The notes under the pieces: model-generated | What the model saw: the letters and a program-made list of their open reading frames with translations, nothing else | Databases searched by the model: none | What the model was told of the DNA's origin: nothing | Shown here: positions 26,106 to 34,552 of the stretch, in pieces | How the letters are laid out: each line of letters starts with the position of its first letter | Position numbering within the stretch: position 1 is the first letter of the stretch | NCBI RefSeq assembly: GCF_900637545.1 | Contig: NZ_LR134376.1 | Span: 756,001 to 820,000, forward strand | From: Aeromonas encheleia | GTDB taxonomy: Bacteria > Pseudomonadota > Gammaproteobacteria > Enterobacterales > Aeromonadaceae | Direction: 5' to 3' | DNA length: 64,000 nucleotides | Program-made: the position numbers and the translations under genes

Positions 26106-27896
26106 TCAGACATGGCTATACATGGCTTCGATCTCGTTCTGGTACTTGGCCTCGATGATCTTGCGGCGCAGCTTCATGGTCGGGGTGATCTCCCCCAGCT
26201 CCATGGAGAAGGCGCTCGGCAGCAGGGTGAACTTCTTCACCTGCTCGAACTTGGCCAGCTCCTGCTGCAGCTCATGGATGCGTGACTCGAAGAACTCCAC
26301 CACCCGGGAGTGGCGCAGCAGCTCGGTCTTGCACTGGTACTGCAGGTTGATGGAGCGGGCGTACTCCTCCAGCGACTCGAAGCAGGGTACGATCAGCGCC
26401 GACACGAAGTGGCGGGCGTCGGCGACGATGGCGATCTGCTCGATGAAGCGATCCTTGCCGAGGGTGCCCTCCACCAGCTGCGGTGCCACGTACTTGCCGT
26501 TGGAGGTCTTCATCAGCTCCTTCAGCCGCTCGGTGAAGTAGATGTTGCCCTCGGCGTCCAGCTCGCCCGCATCGCCGGTGCGCAGGAAGCCATCCTCGGT
26601 CATCACCTCGGCGGTGGCCTCCGGCTTGTTGTAGTAGCCGCGCATCACGGTGGGGGAGCGCACCAGCAGCTCGTTGTTCTCCCCCAGCTTCACCTCGATG
26701 CCGCCAAGCGGCGTGCCGATGGAGCCCAGCCTGAACTGTTGATCCTCATAGCAGCAGACGGTGGCCGTGGTCTCGGTCATGCCGTAGCCGTACTTGAGGT
26801 TGAGCCCCATGGCCTGGAAGAAGAGGTTAACATCGTCGGCCAGGCGGGCGCCGGCCACCGGCAGGAAGCGGGTGCGGCCGCCGAAGCGGGCGCGCAGCTT
26901 GCGAAACACCAGCCGTTCGGCCAGGGCGAGCTTGGCGTAGAGCAGGGGGGAGGCGGACTTGCCGGCCTGACGGGTCGCCACCATCTGCTTGCCGACCCCG
27001 GTGGCCCAGCCGAACAGGGCGCGGCGCAGGCGCGGTGCCTGGGCGACCTTGGCCTGGATCATGGCATAGGCCTTCTCGTAGAGGCGCGGCACGGCGCACA
27101 TCACGGTCGGCTTCACCTCGTCGATGACCTCCATCACCTTCTGGGGATCGCGGATGTAGACATTCTCGGCGCCGCAGTAGAGCACGTAGTAGGTCCAGGC
27201 GCGCTCGAACACGTGGCTGAGCGGCAACATGCAGAGCGACACATCCTGCTCGTTCAGATCCAGGCGGCTGTCATGCATCTCGAAGCAGGCGGCGATGTTG
27301 GCGAAGTCGAGCATGACGCCCTTGGGCTCGCCGGTGGTGCCCGAGGTGTAGATCAGGGTCAGCAGATCATCCATCCGGTAGCGGCATTCGCGCTCGCGCA
27401 GCACCAGCTCGCTTGGCTGATGGTTGCCGGAGACCAGGAAGGTCTGGAAGTGACTGGCCTGCGCGCAGCCGCGCAGATCGACGCCGCCATCGAGGGCGAC
27501 GAGCTGGCTGATCTCGCCCTCATTCAACAAGACGAGGGCCTGATCGAACTGTTGCTGCTCGCCCACGAACAGCAGCTTGATGCCGGCGTCGCGCACTATG
27601 TAGCGCAGTTGGTCCAGGGTGCTGGTGGGGTAGATGGGCACGCTGACCCCGCGGGCGGCGAGGATGCCGAGATCGGCCTGGGTCCACTCCGGCATGTTGC
27701 GAGCATAGATGCCGACCATCTCGGTGGGCTGGTGGCCGGCCCGGATCAGGGCCTGGGCGCAATAGTCCATCGCCTGTCCCAGGGTGCGCCAGCCGATGGC
27801 ACGCCATTGGCCATCCTGCTGGACGCGCAAGGCGGCCTTGTTGCCAAGACGGGCAATGCGCTCACGCATCAGTCGAACCAGATGAAGCTGCGACAT
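26106..27896 (-). CDS. Long-chain acyl-CoA synthetase (AMP-forming)
   Basis: Activates fatty acids to acyl-CoA by way of an acyl-adenylate, at the inner membrane face. The 596-residue product has the P-loop LIYTSGTTGEPKGVM, the YGMTETTATV motif, TGDAGELD and the C-terminal KLRRKI. The pattern resembles FadD15/FAA1-type synthetases more than E. coli FadD. The ATG at 27896 is preferred over an upstream TTG because GAGG lies about 10 bases before it on the minus strand. It stands alone and is convergent with the racemase-like gene. Confidence 0.92.
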   Translation of the reverse strand: MSQLHLVRLMRERIARLGNKAALRVQQDGQWRAIGWRTLGQAMDYCAQALIRAGHQPTEMVGIYARNMPEWTQADLGILAARGVSVPIYPTSTLDQLRYIVRDAGIKLLFVGEQQQFDQALVLLNEGEISQLVALDGGVDLRGCAQASHFQTFLVSGNHQPSELVLRERECRYRMDDLLTLIYTSGTTGEPKGVMLDFANIAACFEMHDSRLDLNEQDVSLCMLPLSHVFERAWTYYVLYCGAENVYIRDPQKVMEVIDEVKPTVMCAVPRLYEKAYAMIQAKVAQAPRLRRALFGWATGVGKQMVATRQAGKSASPLLYAKLALAERLVFRKLRARFGGRTRFLPVAGARLADDVNLFFQAMGLNLKYGYGMTETTATVCCYEDQQFRLGSIGTPLGGIEVKLGENNELLVRSPTVMRGYYNKPEATAEVMTEDGFLRTGDAGELDAEGNIYFTERLKELMKTSNGKYVAPQLVEGTLGKDRFIEQIAIVADARHFVSALIVPCFESLEEYARSINLQYQCKTELLRHSRVVEFFESRIHELQQELAKFEQVKKFTLLPSAFSMELGEITPTMKLRRKIIEAKYQNEIEAMYSHV

Positions 27897-28079
27897 GGTC
27901 AATCATCCTCAAGTAACAGTTGTACGCCCGTGAGGGCACTAAAAATCGGACTGGAGTTTAAACTCTACCATTCCGGCTTACAAGTGTGCGCTGTTTGCTT
28001 GGGATCACAAAGTCGTCAAGTCGGTTTGGCTCAGGCATGATGGGGGCTGACAGACTGGATTCGTTCAGGGAGGTGTGCC

Positions 28080-28622
28080 ATGAGTGTCGGGATCAAGAGC
28101 CTGGTTACTGGGGTCTTGCTGGTACTGGCGGGCGCCGGCGCGCTCTGGTTCGTCCTGGGGCCACCGGCCGGGGAGGACAATCCCTGGCTCAGCGGGGCCG
28201 AGGGCTATGAGCAGGCGCAGCAACGGGCGCTGAGCGAGGGTTACCCCCTGCTCTATGTGATAGAGCACGCCAAGTGTCGACGCTGCAAGACGCTCGATGC
28301 CCTGCTGTGGCGCGCCCCCGAGATGCAATCCACCCTGGCCGGCCTGGTCAAGGTGCGGCTCAACCCGGATGCGGGGGATGGCAGCGAGCACATACTGCGC
28401 CGCTTCCCGCCGGTGGCGACGCCGCCAGGCGTCTATATCCAGCGACCGGGAGAGCCGCTTCGGCCCATCAAGATAGTGGTGGATCTGCAGCAGGTCTGGA
28501 TGCCCGGAGTCACCTACGGCCGCGGCTTCTTCATGCCGCTCTCGGGGGCCGGTTTCGACGCCGTGCTGCGGGTGACCCTCAGCCTGGAAGACCCGGCCAT
28601 CGACAATGCGCCGCTGCCTTAG
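28080..28622 (+). CDS. Membrane-anchored thioredoxin-fold protein
   Basis: The 180-residue product has one N-terminal transmembrane segment (residues 7-28) and a periplasmic domain. That domain contains the redox motif CRRC (in EHAKCRRCKTL) and a cis-proline-like TPPGVYI, both typical of thioredoxin folds. A large, late MPLSGAGF segment is of unknown use. No Dsb or cytochrome-maturation genes adjoin, so the partner is unknown. The gene is convergent with rimI, 13 bases away. Confidence 0.72.
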   Translation: MSVGIKSLVTGVLLVLAGAGALWFVLGPPAGEDNPWLSGAEGYEQAQQRALSEGYPLLYVIEHAKCRRCKTLDALLWRAPEMQSTLAGLVKVRLNPDAGDGSEHILRRFPPVATPPGVYIQRPGEPLRPIKIVVDLQQVWMPGVTYGRGFFMPLSGAGFDAVLRVTLSLEDPAIDNAPLP

Positions 28623-28635
28623 CTAAGAGAAAGGC

Positions 28636-29097
28636 TCAGCCGAAGTCGAACAGCCGTGACATCAGCACGGCGTCTTCCCTGTCCTGGCCGGTGCCGTAGT
28701 AGTCGGCGCGGCGGCAATATTCGGCGAAGCCTTCACTCTCGTAGAGGGATATGGCGCGCTTGTTGCCGGCGCGTACCTCCAGGAACCAGGCCTCGGCGCT
28801 CTTGGCCTTGCTGCGGGCGAGGTACTCCTTGAGCAGTGCGCGACCCAGCCCCTTGCCCTGAAAATCGGGGTGGACGCAGATGTTCATCAGTGAGCTGTCG
28901 CCCGCCACCAGATCCGCGATATAGAAGCCGGCGGGGCGCCCCTCTACCAGCATCAGGCCATTGAGATAGCGCGGCCCGAAGCAGGAGAGCAGGTTGGCCT
29001 GGCTCCAGGGCTCCTGGTGGGCGGCCTGCTCTATGGGGTAGATCAGCTCGAAATCGGTGTCGAGCAGGGGGCGAAAGCTGGGCATGGGGTCAGACAT
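28636..29097 (-). CDS. rimI: Ribosomal protein bS18-alanine N-acetyltransferase
   Basis: GNAT enzyme that acetylates the N-terminal alanine of ribosomal protein S18. The 153-residue product has EQAAHQEPWS near the N-terminus, the acetyl-CoA loop HPDFQGKGLGRALL, and EVRAGNKRAISLYESEGF. These are the RimI blocks. The ATG at 29097 follows a GGAG on the minus strand. It is downstream of holD, the same order as in E. coli holD-rimI. Confidence 0.94.
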   Translation of the reverse strand: MSDPMPSFRPLLDTDFELIYPIEQAAHQEPWSQANLLSCFGPRYLNGLMLVEGRPAGFYIADLVAGDSSLMNICVHPDFQGKGLGRALLKEYLARSKAKSAEAWFLEVRAGNKRAISLYESEGFAEYCRRADYYGTGQDREDAVLMSRLFDFG

Positions 29098-29229
29098 GGG
29101 AACTCCGGATCGGATTCGTGCTTGCGAGCGGGGCCGCGGCCATGCCATGGTCTTGGCACTAGGGGCCCGGGGTCGCAAGCCGGGATGAGTAAGACGGCAT
29201 AGGGGCCGGCAGGCCGCTGATCGGTTGGC

Positions 29230-29646
29230 TCAGCCGGGCGTGTGCTGGCGCAGCTGCTGCCACAGCGCCCGCTTCTGGGCCGCATCCGGGGTCAGCGGGC
29301 AGATCAGGGCGTCGGGCCAGCGCGCATCGGCGGCCGTCAGCCAGAGCCGGGGCGGAGTCAGCCCCTCGGGCAGCCGATCCAGCACCGCGACCTCGTCGGT
29401 GCGGATGCCGAGCCACTGGCAGATGTCCGCCAGCAAGCTCGGGGCGGGCCGCCCGGGGGCCAGCAGCCAGAGCTTGCCTTCGGGCATCACCGCTACCGCC
29501 GGCGTGCGGGCTGCGCTATCTTCCTGAACGGGCTGAACGGGCGCGGGCGCGTCACCCAGCAGGGTCGGCACTCTCAGTTGCCAGCTCGGTATGCCCATCC
29601 GGGCCAGGATGCGCTGACGCAAAGGGTCCAGCAGGGGATCTTGCAT
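29230..29646 (-). CDS. holD: DNA polymerase III psi subunit
   Basis: Bridges the clamp loader to the chi subunit and single-strand binding protein. The 138-residue product is fast-evolving but has the expected length and the pattern RQRILARMGIPSWQLR at the N-terminus and WLTAADARWPDALICPL later. Its place just upstream of rimI on the same strand is the strongest support. A 132-base spacer separates the two. The upstream spacer (29647-29945) is shared with the divergent ravA and shows no further gene. Confidence 0.85.
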   Translation of the reverse strand: MQDPLLDPLRQRILARMGIPSWQLRVPTLLGDAPAPVQPVQEDSAARTPAVAVMPEGKLWLLAPGRPAPSLLADICQWLGIRTDEVAVLDRLPEGLTPPRLWLTAADARWPDALICPLTPDAAQKRALWQQLRQHTPG

Positions 29647-29945
29647 GGCGAAGGCTCACTCTTGATCTGCGTTGGGGTAAATCGTGACGGGCAGAGTACA
29701 CTTTCGCGGGTTTTGCTGCACCCCGGAGTTTGCGTTTGATCCTACGGGCTCAAGCCGTCATGGGGATGCGGCGCACGCCAGCCCATGTTTACGGGTAGAT
29801 GCGATCCCTCTGATTCGCTATGTTAACCCTGTTTCCCGGCGCCCTGCGGCGGGGATGACCAGAATCAACAGACCATTGCAGTGGTGCAGGGCCAGAGGCC
29901 GGACTGCGCAGCCACTCATGACCACCCAGCTTCGGAACCGTGCCT

Positions 29946-31553
29946 ATGCCGCCTTTAGCCCAGAATACTGTTCGTGCCGTCCCCATTCATGAGCGTCTGC
30001 CCAGATTGCTGGCGGCCCTCGGCGAGGGACTCTACGAGCGGCAGGACGCCTTGCGGCTCGGTCTGCTGGCCGCCCTCAGCGGTGAGAGCGTCTTCCTGCT
30101 GGGCCCGCCCGGTATCGCCAAGAGCCTGATCGCCCGCCGTCTCAAGCTGGCCTTCCACGATGCCCGCCACTTCGAATACCTGATGACCCGCTTCAGCACG
30201 CCGGAGGAGGTGTTCGGCCCGCTCTCCATCCAGGCGCTCAAGGAGGATGGCAAGTACCTGCGGCTGACCCGCGGCTACCTGCCGGAGGCCGAGGTGGTGT
30301 TCCTCGACGAGATCTGGAAGGCGGGCCCGGCCATCCTCAACACCCTGCTCACCGCCATCAACGAACGCCAGTTCCGCAACGGCGACAGCCAGCACCCCAT
30401 CCCCATGCGGCTGCTGGTGACTGCCTCCAACGAGCTGCCCGCGCCGGACAGCGGCCTGGAGGCGCTCTACGATCGCATGCTGGTGCGGATCTGGATGGAC
30501 AGGGTGCAGGAGAAATCCAACTTCCAGGCCATGCTGGCGAGCGATGGCCAGTCCAGGCAGAACCTGCCGTCCTCGATCCAGATCCAGGGGGAGGAGTATG
30601 AGGCCTGGCAGGAGCAGATCGAGCAGGTGCGGCTGCCCGCCGCCTGCTTCGAGCTCATCTATCAACTGCGCCAGCAGCTCGACAGCCAGCTCGGCCATAG
30701 CTGCTACGTGTCGGATCGACGCTGGAAGAAGGCGGTGCGGCTGATCAAGGCGAGCGCCTTCTTCAACGGTCGCGACGAGGTCGCCCCGCTGGATCTGCTG
30801 CTGTTCAAGGATTGCCTCTGGCACGATGAGGCCTCCCGCACCGCCCTGCTGGAGATGATCGGCGAGTTTTCCCGCCTCTACGGCTACCAGCAGCTGGCCA
30901 TGACCCGTCAGCTGCTCTCCCTGCGCGAGCAGTTCAAGCAGCTGAAGGGGGCCGTGTCCCAGCGGCTCGGCTGCAAGGCGGTCAAACGCAAGCAGTGGTT
31001 CGGCCGCCGCGCCCGTGGCATGCAGCTGCCGCTGCTCAACGCCAAACCCTTCGGCAAGCAGGTGCACTTTCACCTGCTCACGCCGGCCCCGCTCGATGGC
31101 GGCGACCCCGAGCGCCTGACCGAGACCCTCACCTTCGATCGCACCCTGCTCTCTCACTGGCACCCCACCGGCGAGGCGCTGGTGGGCTGGCAGCTTGGCA
31201 ATCCCAAGGAGGGCCACTACGAGCTGGTGCTGGATGAGCAGCTACGGCTGCACGTGCTGGATATCCAGCGCCAGCCGGTGCCTCTGGTGCTGGTGGAGCG
31301 GACCGCGATCCCTGAGCTGGTGATCACCCCCTGGCAGGCCGAGCTGGACGTCCTGGCCGCCGAGGTGGGCAAGGTGCAGCAGGCCCTCAAGGGGCAGCGC
31401 AGCCTGTTCGAGCGCCATCAGCAGCACCTGTTCATCGGCGATCACTGGCTGCAGCAGGTGGAAGACAGCTTCTTCGTGCTGAACCGGGATCTGGACCTGC
31501 TGCGCGGCGATCTGCTGCAGTGGCGGGATCGCCTGCCCAGGCTGGATGCGTGA
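29946..31553 (+). CDS. ravA: MoxR-type AAA+ ATPase RavA
   Basis: AAA+ ATPase that works with ViaA; in E. coli it binds lysine decarboxylase LdcI and affects respiratory complex assembly. The 535-residue product matches RavA: Walker A GPPGIAKS, then FEYLMTRFSTPEEVFGPLS, Walker B VVFLDEIWKAGPAILNTLL, and the sensor region VTASNELPAP. The triple-helical and LARA domains follow (residues about 310-500). The ATG at 29946 is chosen over a GTG six bases earlier. viaA follows 89 bases downstream. Confidence 0.95.
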   Translation: MPPLAQNTVRAVPIHERLPRLLAALGEGLYERQDALRLGLLAALSGESVFLLGPPGIAKSLIARRLKLAFHDARHFEYLMTRFSTPEEVFGPLSIQALKEDGKYLRLTRGYLPEAEVVFLDEIWKAGPAILNTLLTAINERQFRNGDSQHPIPMRLLVTASNELPAPDSGLEALYDRMLVRIWMDRVQEKSNFQAMLASDGQSRQNLPSSIQIQGEEYEAWQEQIEQVRLPAACFELIYQLRQQLDSQLGHSCYVSDRRWKKAVRLIKASAFFNGRDEVAPLDLLLFKDCLWHDEASRTALLEMIGEFSRLYGYQQLAMTRQLLSLREQFKQLKGAVSQRLGCKAVKRKQWFGRRARGMQLPLLNAKPFGKQVHFHLLTPAPLDGGDPERLTETLTFDRTLLSHWHPTGEALVGWQLGNPKEGHYELVLDEQLRLHVLDIQRQPVPLVLVERTAIPELVITPWQAELDVLAAEVGKVQQALKGQRSLFERHQQHLFIGDHWLQQVEDSFFVLNRDLDLLRGDLLQWRDRLPRLDA

Positions 31554-31642
31554 GGCTGACCATGGGTGACGCGACTGCAATGAGCAAGCCGGGGCCGTGC
31601 CTGTGCAGCTGATGGCGCGGGATAGCGGGATGAGGGCTCATC

Positions 31643-33097
31643 ATGCTTGAGATCGGCATGATGGATCTCGGGCTCCTCATGGGGGAGGGGGAGCTGGCGG
31701 GGGAGATGGCGCTGCTGCTGGCCTCGACCCCCAAGATCTCCGAATTCCTCAAGCGCTCCCCGCTGCAGGGCAAGCTGCTCAAGAAACGCATCCAGAGCTG
31801 GAGTGAACAGCTCGGCGAGGAGATGCGCCACAAGCCGGTGCCGGTGGCGCTGGAGCGGGAGTATCTGCTCTATCAGGCCCATCGCTTGCTGCCCCTGTCC
31901 GAACTGGTGGGGCGCCTGCCCAGCCTGCTGGAGGCGCTGGAGCAGCACAGCCCCTTCGCCGGCGATGCCCGCAGCTTGGTGCGCCAGATCATGGTGCAGC
32001 CGACCGAGAGCCTGCGTCAGCTGTTCATCGAGAAGTGGCGGGGCAGCCTGGTGGGCAGCCTGTTGCAGCTACAGCAGCAGATCGCCGAGGCGGAGCGGGA
32101 GAAGCAGCGCCAGGAGATAGAGGATCAGCTGCTGGCGAACCGCACCCTGGCCGATGCCCTGGATCCGCACCAGATCTCCGCCGGCGGTCTCTGGGATCTG
32201 GCCCAGGGCAGCTGGCACAAGCGCAGCCTGGTGCTGGTGAAGCAATATGCCCGCATGTTGCAGCAGGAGCCCCTGCTGGCGGAGATCGCGGCCCTGCTGG
32301 GGCGCAGCGAGCGGGATCGGCGCACCGACGCCCGGGTCCTGCCGCCGGTGCCGGTGCACGAGCTGGAGGAGGTGCAGACCGACGACGTGCCGGACGATCT
32401 GGTGGGGGTGCATCCCGCCAACGATCTGATGCGGCTGCTGCCGAGCGAGGCGGTGATGCTGGCCCTGCCTGAGCTGGAGCTGGAGTTCTATCGCCGCTAT
32501 CTGGAGCGGCGCCTGCTCAGCTACCAGTCGCGGGGCACCCTGCCACGCCAGCGTCTCATGCTGCGCAGCCCGGAGCAGGGCGGGCAGGAGCCGCAGCCGC
32601 GCGGCCCCTTCATCGTCTGTGTCGATACCTCGGGCTCCATGGGCGGCTACCCGGAGGAGTGCGCCAAGGCGCTGTTCCTGGCCCTGCTCAAGGTGGCGAT
32701 GGACGAGCAGCGAGGCTGCTATCTGATGCTGTTCTCCACCGAGGTGGCGACCCTGGAGATCACCGCCGAGACCGGGCTCGACAAGGCGGAACGCTTCCTC
32801 TCCATGAGTTTTCACGGCGGTACCGATCTGGTGCCCTGTCTCGAGAAGGCGCTGATCCGGCTCGAACAACCGGACTTTGCCAAGGCCGATGTGCTGGTGA
32901 TCTCGGACTTCATCGCCCAGAGCCTGCCCCATGCCCTGCTCGATCGCATGAACCAGCGGCGCAAGCAGGGGACCCGCTTCCATGCCGTCGCCATGTCCAG
33001 GCACGCCAAGGCGGCGATCCTGCGGGTGTTCGACAACAGCTGGCTGCTCGACTGCGGCCTGCGTGGCCGCCTGCTGCGGCGCTGGCAGAGAAAATAG
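31643..33097 (+). CDS. viaA: VWA-domain protein ViaA, RavA partner
   Basis: The 484-residue product equals the length of E. coli ViaA. The C-terminal von Willebrand factor A domain (from about residue 320) has the MIDAS motif DTSGSMGGYPEECAK, followed by FHGGTDLVPCLEKAL and VISDFIAQSLP. The N-terminal helical half contains charged coiled-coil stretches. The last codons border an abrupt shift to AT-rich DNA, so this gene marks the left edge of an accessory patch. Confidence 0.95.
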   Translation: MLEIGMMDLGLLMGEGELAGEMALLLASTPKISEFLKRSPLQGKLLKKRIQSWSEQLGEEMRHKPVPVALEREYLLYQAHRLLPLSELVGRLPSLLEALEQHSPFAGDARSLVRQIMVQPTESLRQLFIEKWRGSLVGSLLQLQQQIAEAEREKQRQEIEDQLLANRTLADALDPHQISAGGLWDLAQGSWHKRSLVLVKQYARMLQQEPLLAEIAALLGRSERDRRTDARVLPPVPVHELEEVQTDDVPDDLVGVHPANDLMRLLPSEAVMLALPELELEFYRRYLERRLLSYQSRGTLPRQRLMLRSPEQGGQEPQPRGPFIVCVDTSGSMGGYPEECAKALFLALLKVAMDEQRGCYLMLFSTEVATLEITAETGLDKAERFLSMSFHGGTDLVPCLEKALIRLEQPDFAKADVLVISDFIAQSLPHALLDRMNQRRKQGTRFHAVAMSRHAKAAILRVFDNSWLLDCGLRGRLLRRWQRK

Positions 33098-33529
33098 ATT
33101 TTATTATTTTATCTTTTTTGAGAGTCTTAAAAATATAACAAATTGCCTCAGTGTAATGTTTTTTTAATATTAGCAATAAATATTGAAAGCTATTTTTATC
33201 TAGTATTTCCCATAGGTGGTATATTATCGTTAAGGGAGTCTGGCAATGAGGTTTATTATGGCGCGCTCTCTATTTGGTAATGAACTAATTAGGGGGTAAA
33301 TATTATCTTTTTTGCCGATCAAAGATGAGTTTCTACCTTTAGAAACGCATCTTTCTCTTACTATAGACAGGCCAAATAAATTGGCCTAGAACCCTTGTCC
33401 TAGCTGACATGTGATAGCAAGAAGGAGGCATAACAACTGCTCCGTCTTTTAGTCATAGAACTATGCGGCTCGGGGTTAACGCTCTCTTAACTGAATAATA
33501 TTAGCTAATTGAGGTCCCTTAGTTCTTCA
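33098..33529. other. AT-rich spacer with stacked hairpins
   Basis: No gene longer than a peptide is supported. A 17-codon open frame (33246-33299, MRFIMARSLFGNELIRG) follows a GGGAG at a good distance. Then come a strong hairpin at 33321-33354 (7+6 bp stem with one mismatch) and a second at 33369-33387 (7-bp stem). Base composition differs sharply from viaA. It could hold a small structured RNA or be the remains of a mobile element. Confidence 0.4.
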
Positions 33530-33730
33530 TTAGATCAATGAAATAGGGCGTTGCGACTTTCTAGCAACTCCCATACGTGACGGATTCGCCAACGTTGCGT
33601 TATCTTTCGAATACTTCGCTCGCATTTCACCCGTAAGAGTGAACAGGCGAGCGATAAATTCGCTATCGCGAATAGCTCCTGCTTCATGCATTTCTACTAA
33701 ATCCTTAATTGCTTTAATTTGATTGTTCAT
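33530..33730 (-). CDS. Small SHOCT-like protein
   Basis: The 66-residue product contains IKDLVEMHEAGAIRDSEFIA (residues 6-25), which fits the SHOCT pattern of short proteins with a leucine/acidic helix pair followed by G-I-DEEF. The rest is polar with a basic tail. It lies alone in AT-rich DNA between viaA and an IS5-family remnant. A weak GCGAG precedes the ATG at 33730. Function unknown. Confidence 0.5.
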   Translation of the reverse strand: MNNQIKAIKDLVEMHEAGAIRDSEFIARLFTLTGEMRAKYSKDNATLANPSRMGVARKSQRPISLI

Positions 33731-33871
33731 TTTATAGTCTCGCTGATTAATTTAATGAAGTAGTTAATTCCAGCTCTTGATTCCGAAGAGAATCAACAGA
33801 TTGAAATTACAATAATTAAATTACATTGGCAACGTTAAATGTTTAAATAAATGCCGAGATGGATTTACATT

Positions 33872-34255
33872 GGCGTTGTTTCCCAAATCAGCCATCAAGG
33901 CATTACTTCCTCAACCCCAAGTGACCGCTACATACGGGGCTTTCTGACAGGTAGACCAAGGGCGTTCAGTTTGTCTATCGCGCTCATACATGCCATTACT
34001 TCTCCCACTTGGCCGTTGTAGTTACGCAGACTGATTTTTCTGTTATCAACTGTTTAAACCGGCACATCACCGTCTCAGCCAGTGAATGACGGTGATACCT
34101 CGGCACCAGCTTCCAGTGAGCCAGTCCTTGTTTGAGCATCACCAACACAGCCTCATTTCTCAGATGTTCCTTTTTCCATCGCCCCGCATTCTTGCGAGGC
34201 GATATAAAGACGGTAACTCCTTTACGAGCTATCAGCTGATGGCTTTGCTGTCATA
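33872..34255 (-). pseudogene. IS5-family transposase remnant (3' end)
   Basis: On the minus strand, reading through frame changes, this gives AAYDSKAI, ISPRKNAGRWKKEHLRNEAV, WKLVPRYHRHSLAETVM, RFKQLITEK and LRNYNGQVGEVMA, ending LPVRKPRM and a stop at 33928. These are the closing blocks of IS5-family DDE transposases, with the catalytic glutamate in SLAETVM. At least two frameshifts break it. The sequence GGCGTTGTTTCCCAAATC at 33872 looks like its terminal inverted repeat. The 5' two thirds are missing. Confidence 0.8.
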
Positions 34256-34357
34256 GGCGGCATCCAGCTTCTCACGGGCATCCTCGGCCACCCGCTTCAG
34301 GCGCTCATTCTCCTGCAGCAGCCTGTCATAGGCCTCCCGCAGCTCTTCATATGTCAT
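34232..34357 (-). CDS. Short coiled-coil protein whose end is IS-derived
   Basis: The 41-residue frame reads MTYEELREAYDRLLQENERL and continues as a charged coiled coil. Its last eight residues (AYDSKAIS) come from the IS5-family remnant, so the element appears to have truncated an older gene and supplied a new stop. An AAGGG lies upstream of the ATG on the minus strand. Whether it is translated is uncertain. Confidence 0.45.
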   Translation of the reverse strand: MTYEELREAYDRLLQENERLKRVAEDAREKLDAAYDSKAIS

Positions 34358-34552
34358 CCATAGGCCCTTACCCGTTCCAGCTTTGTCTATAGTCGATGCA
34401 GATTTTCCTCCTGTAAAGAATGAGATAGCGGGAGTGAGAGCGAGTCGATGCTGGTTGTCAGCGCCCTGTGGTGACTGTGCGGCCACCACAGGGCGGGATA
34501 TGATGGGCATCTGCATTGCGTCAGCGCTATCGAATGGGGAAACGGAACCGGC

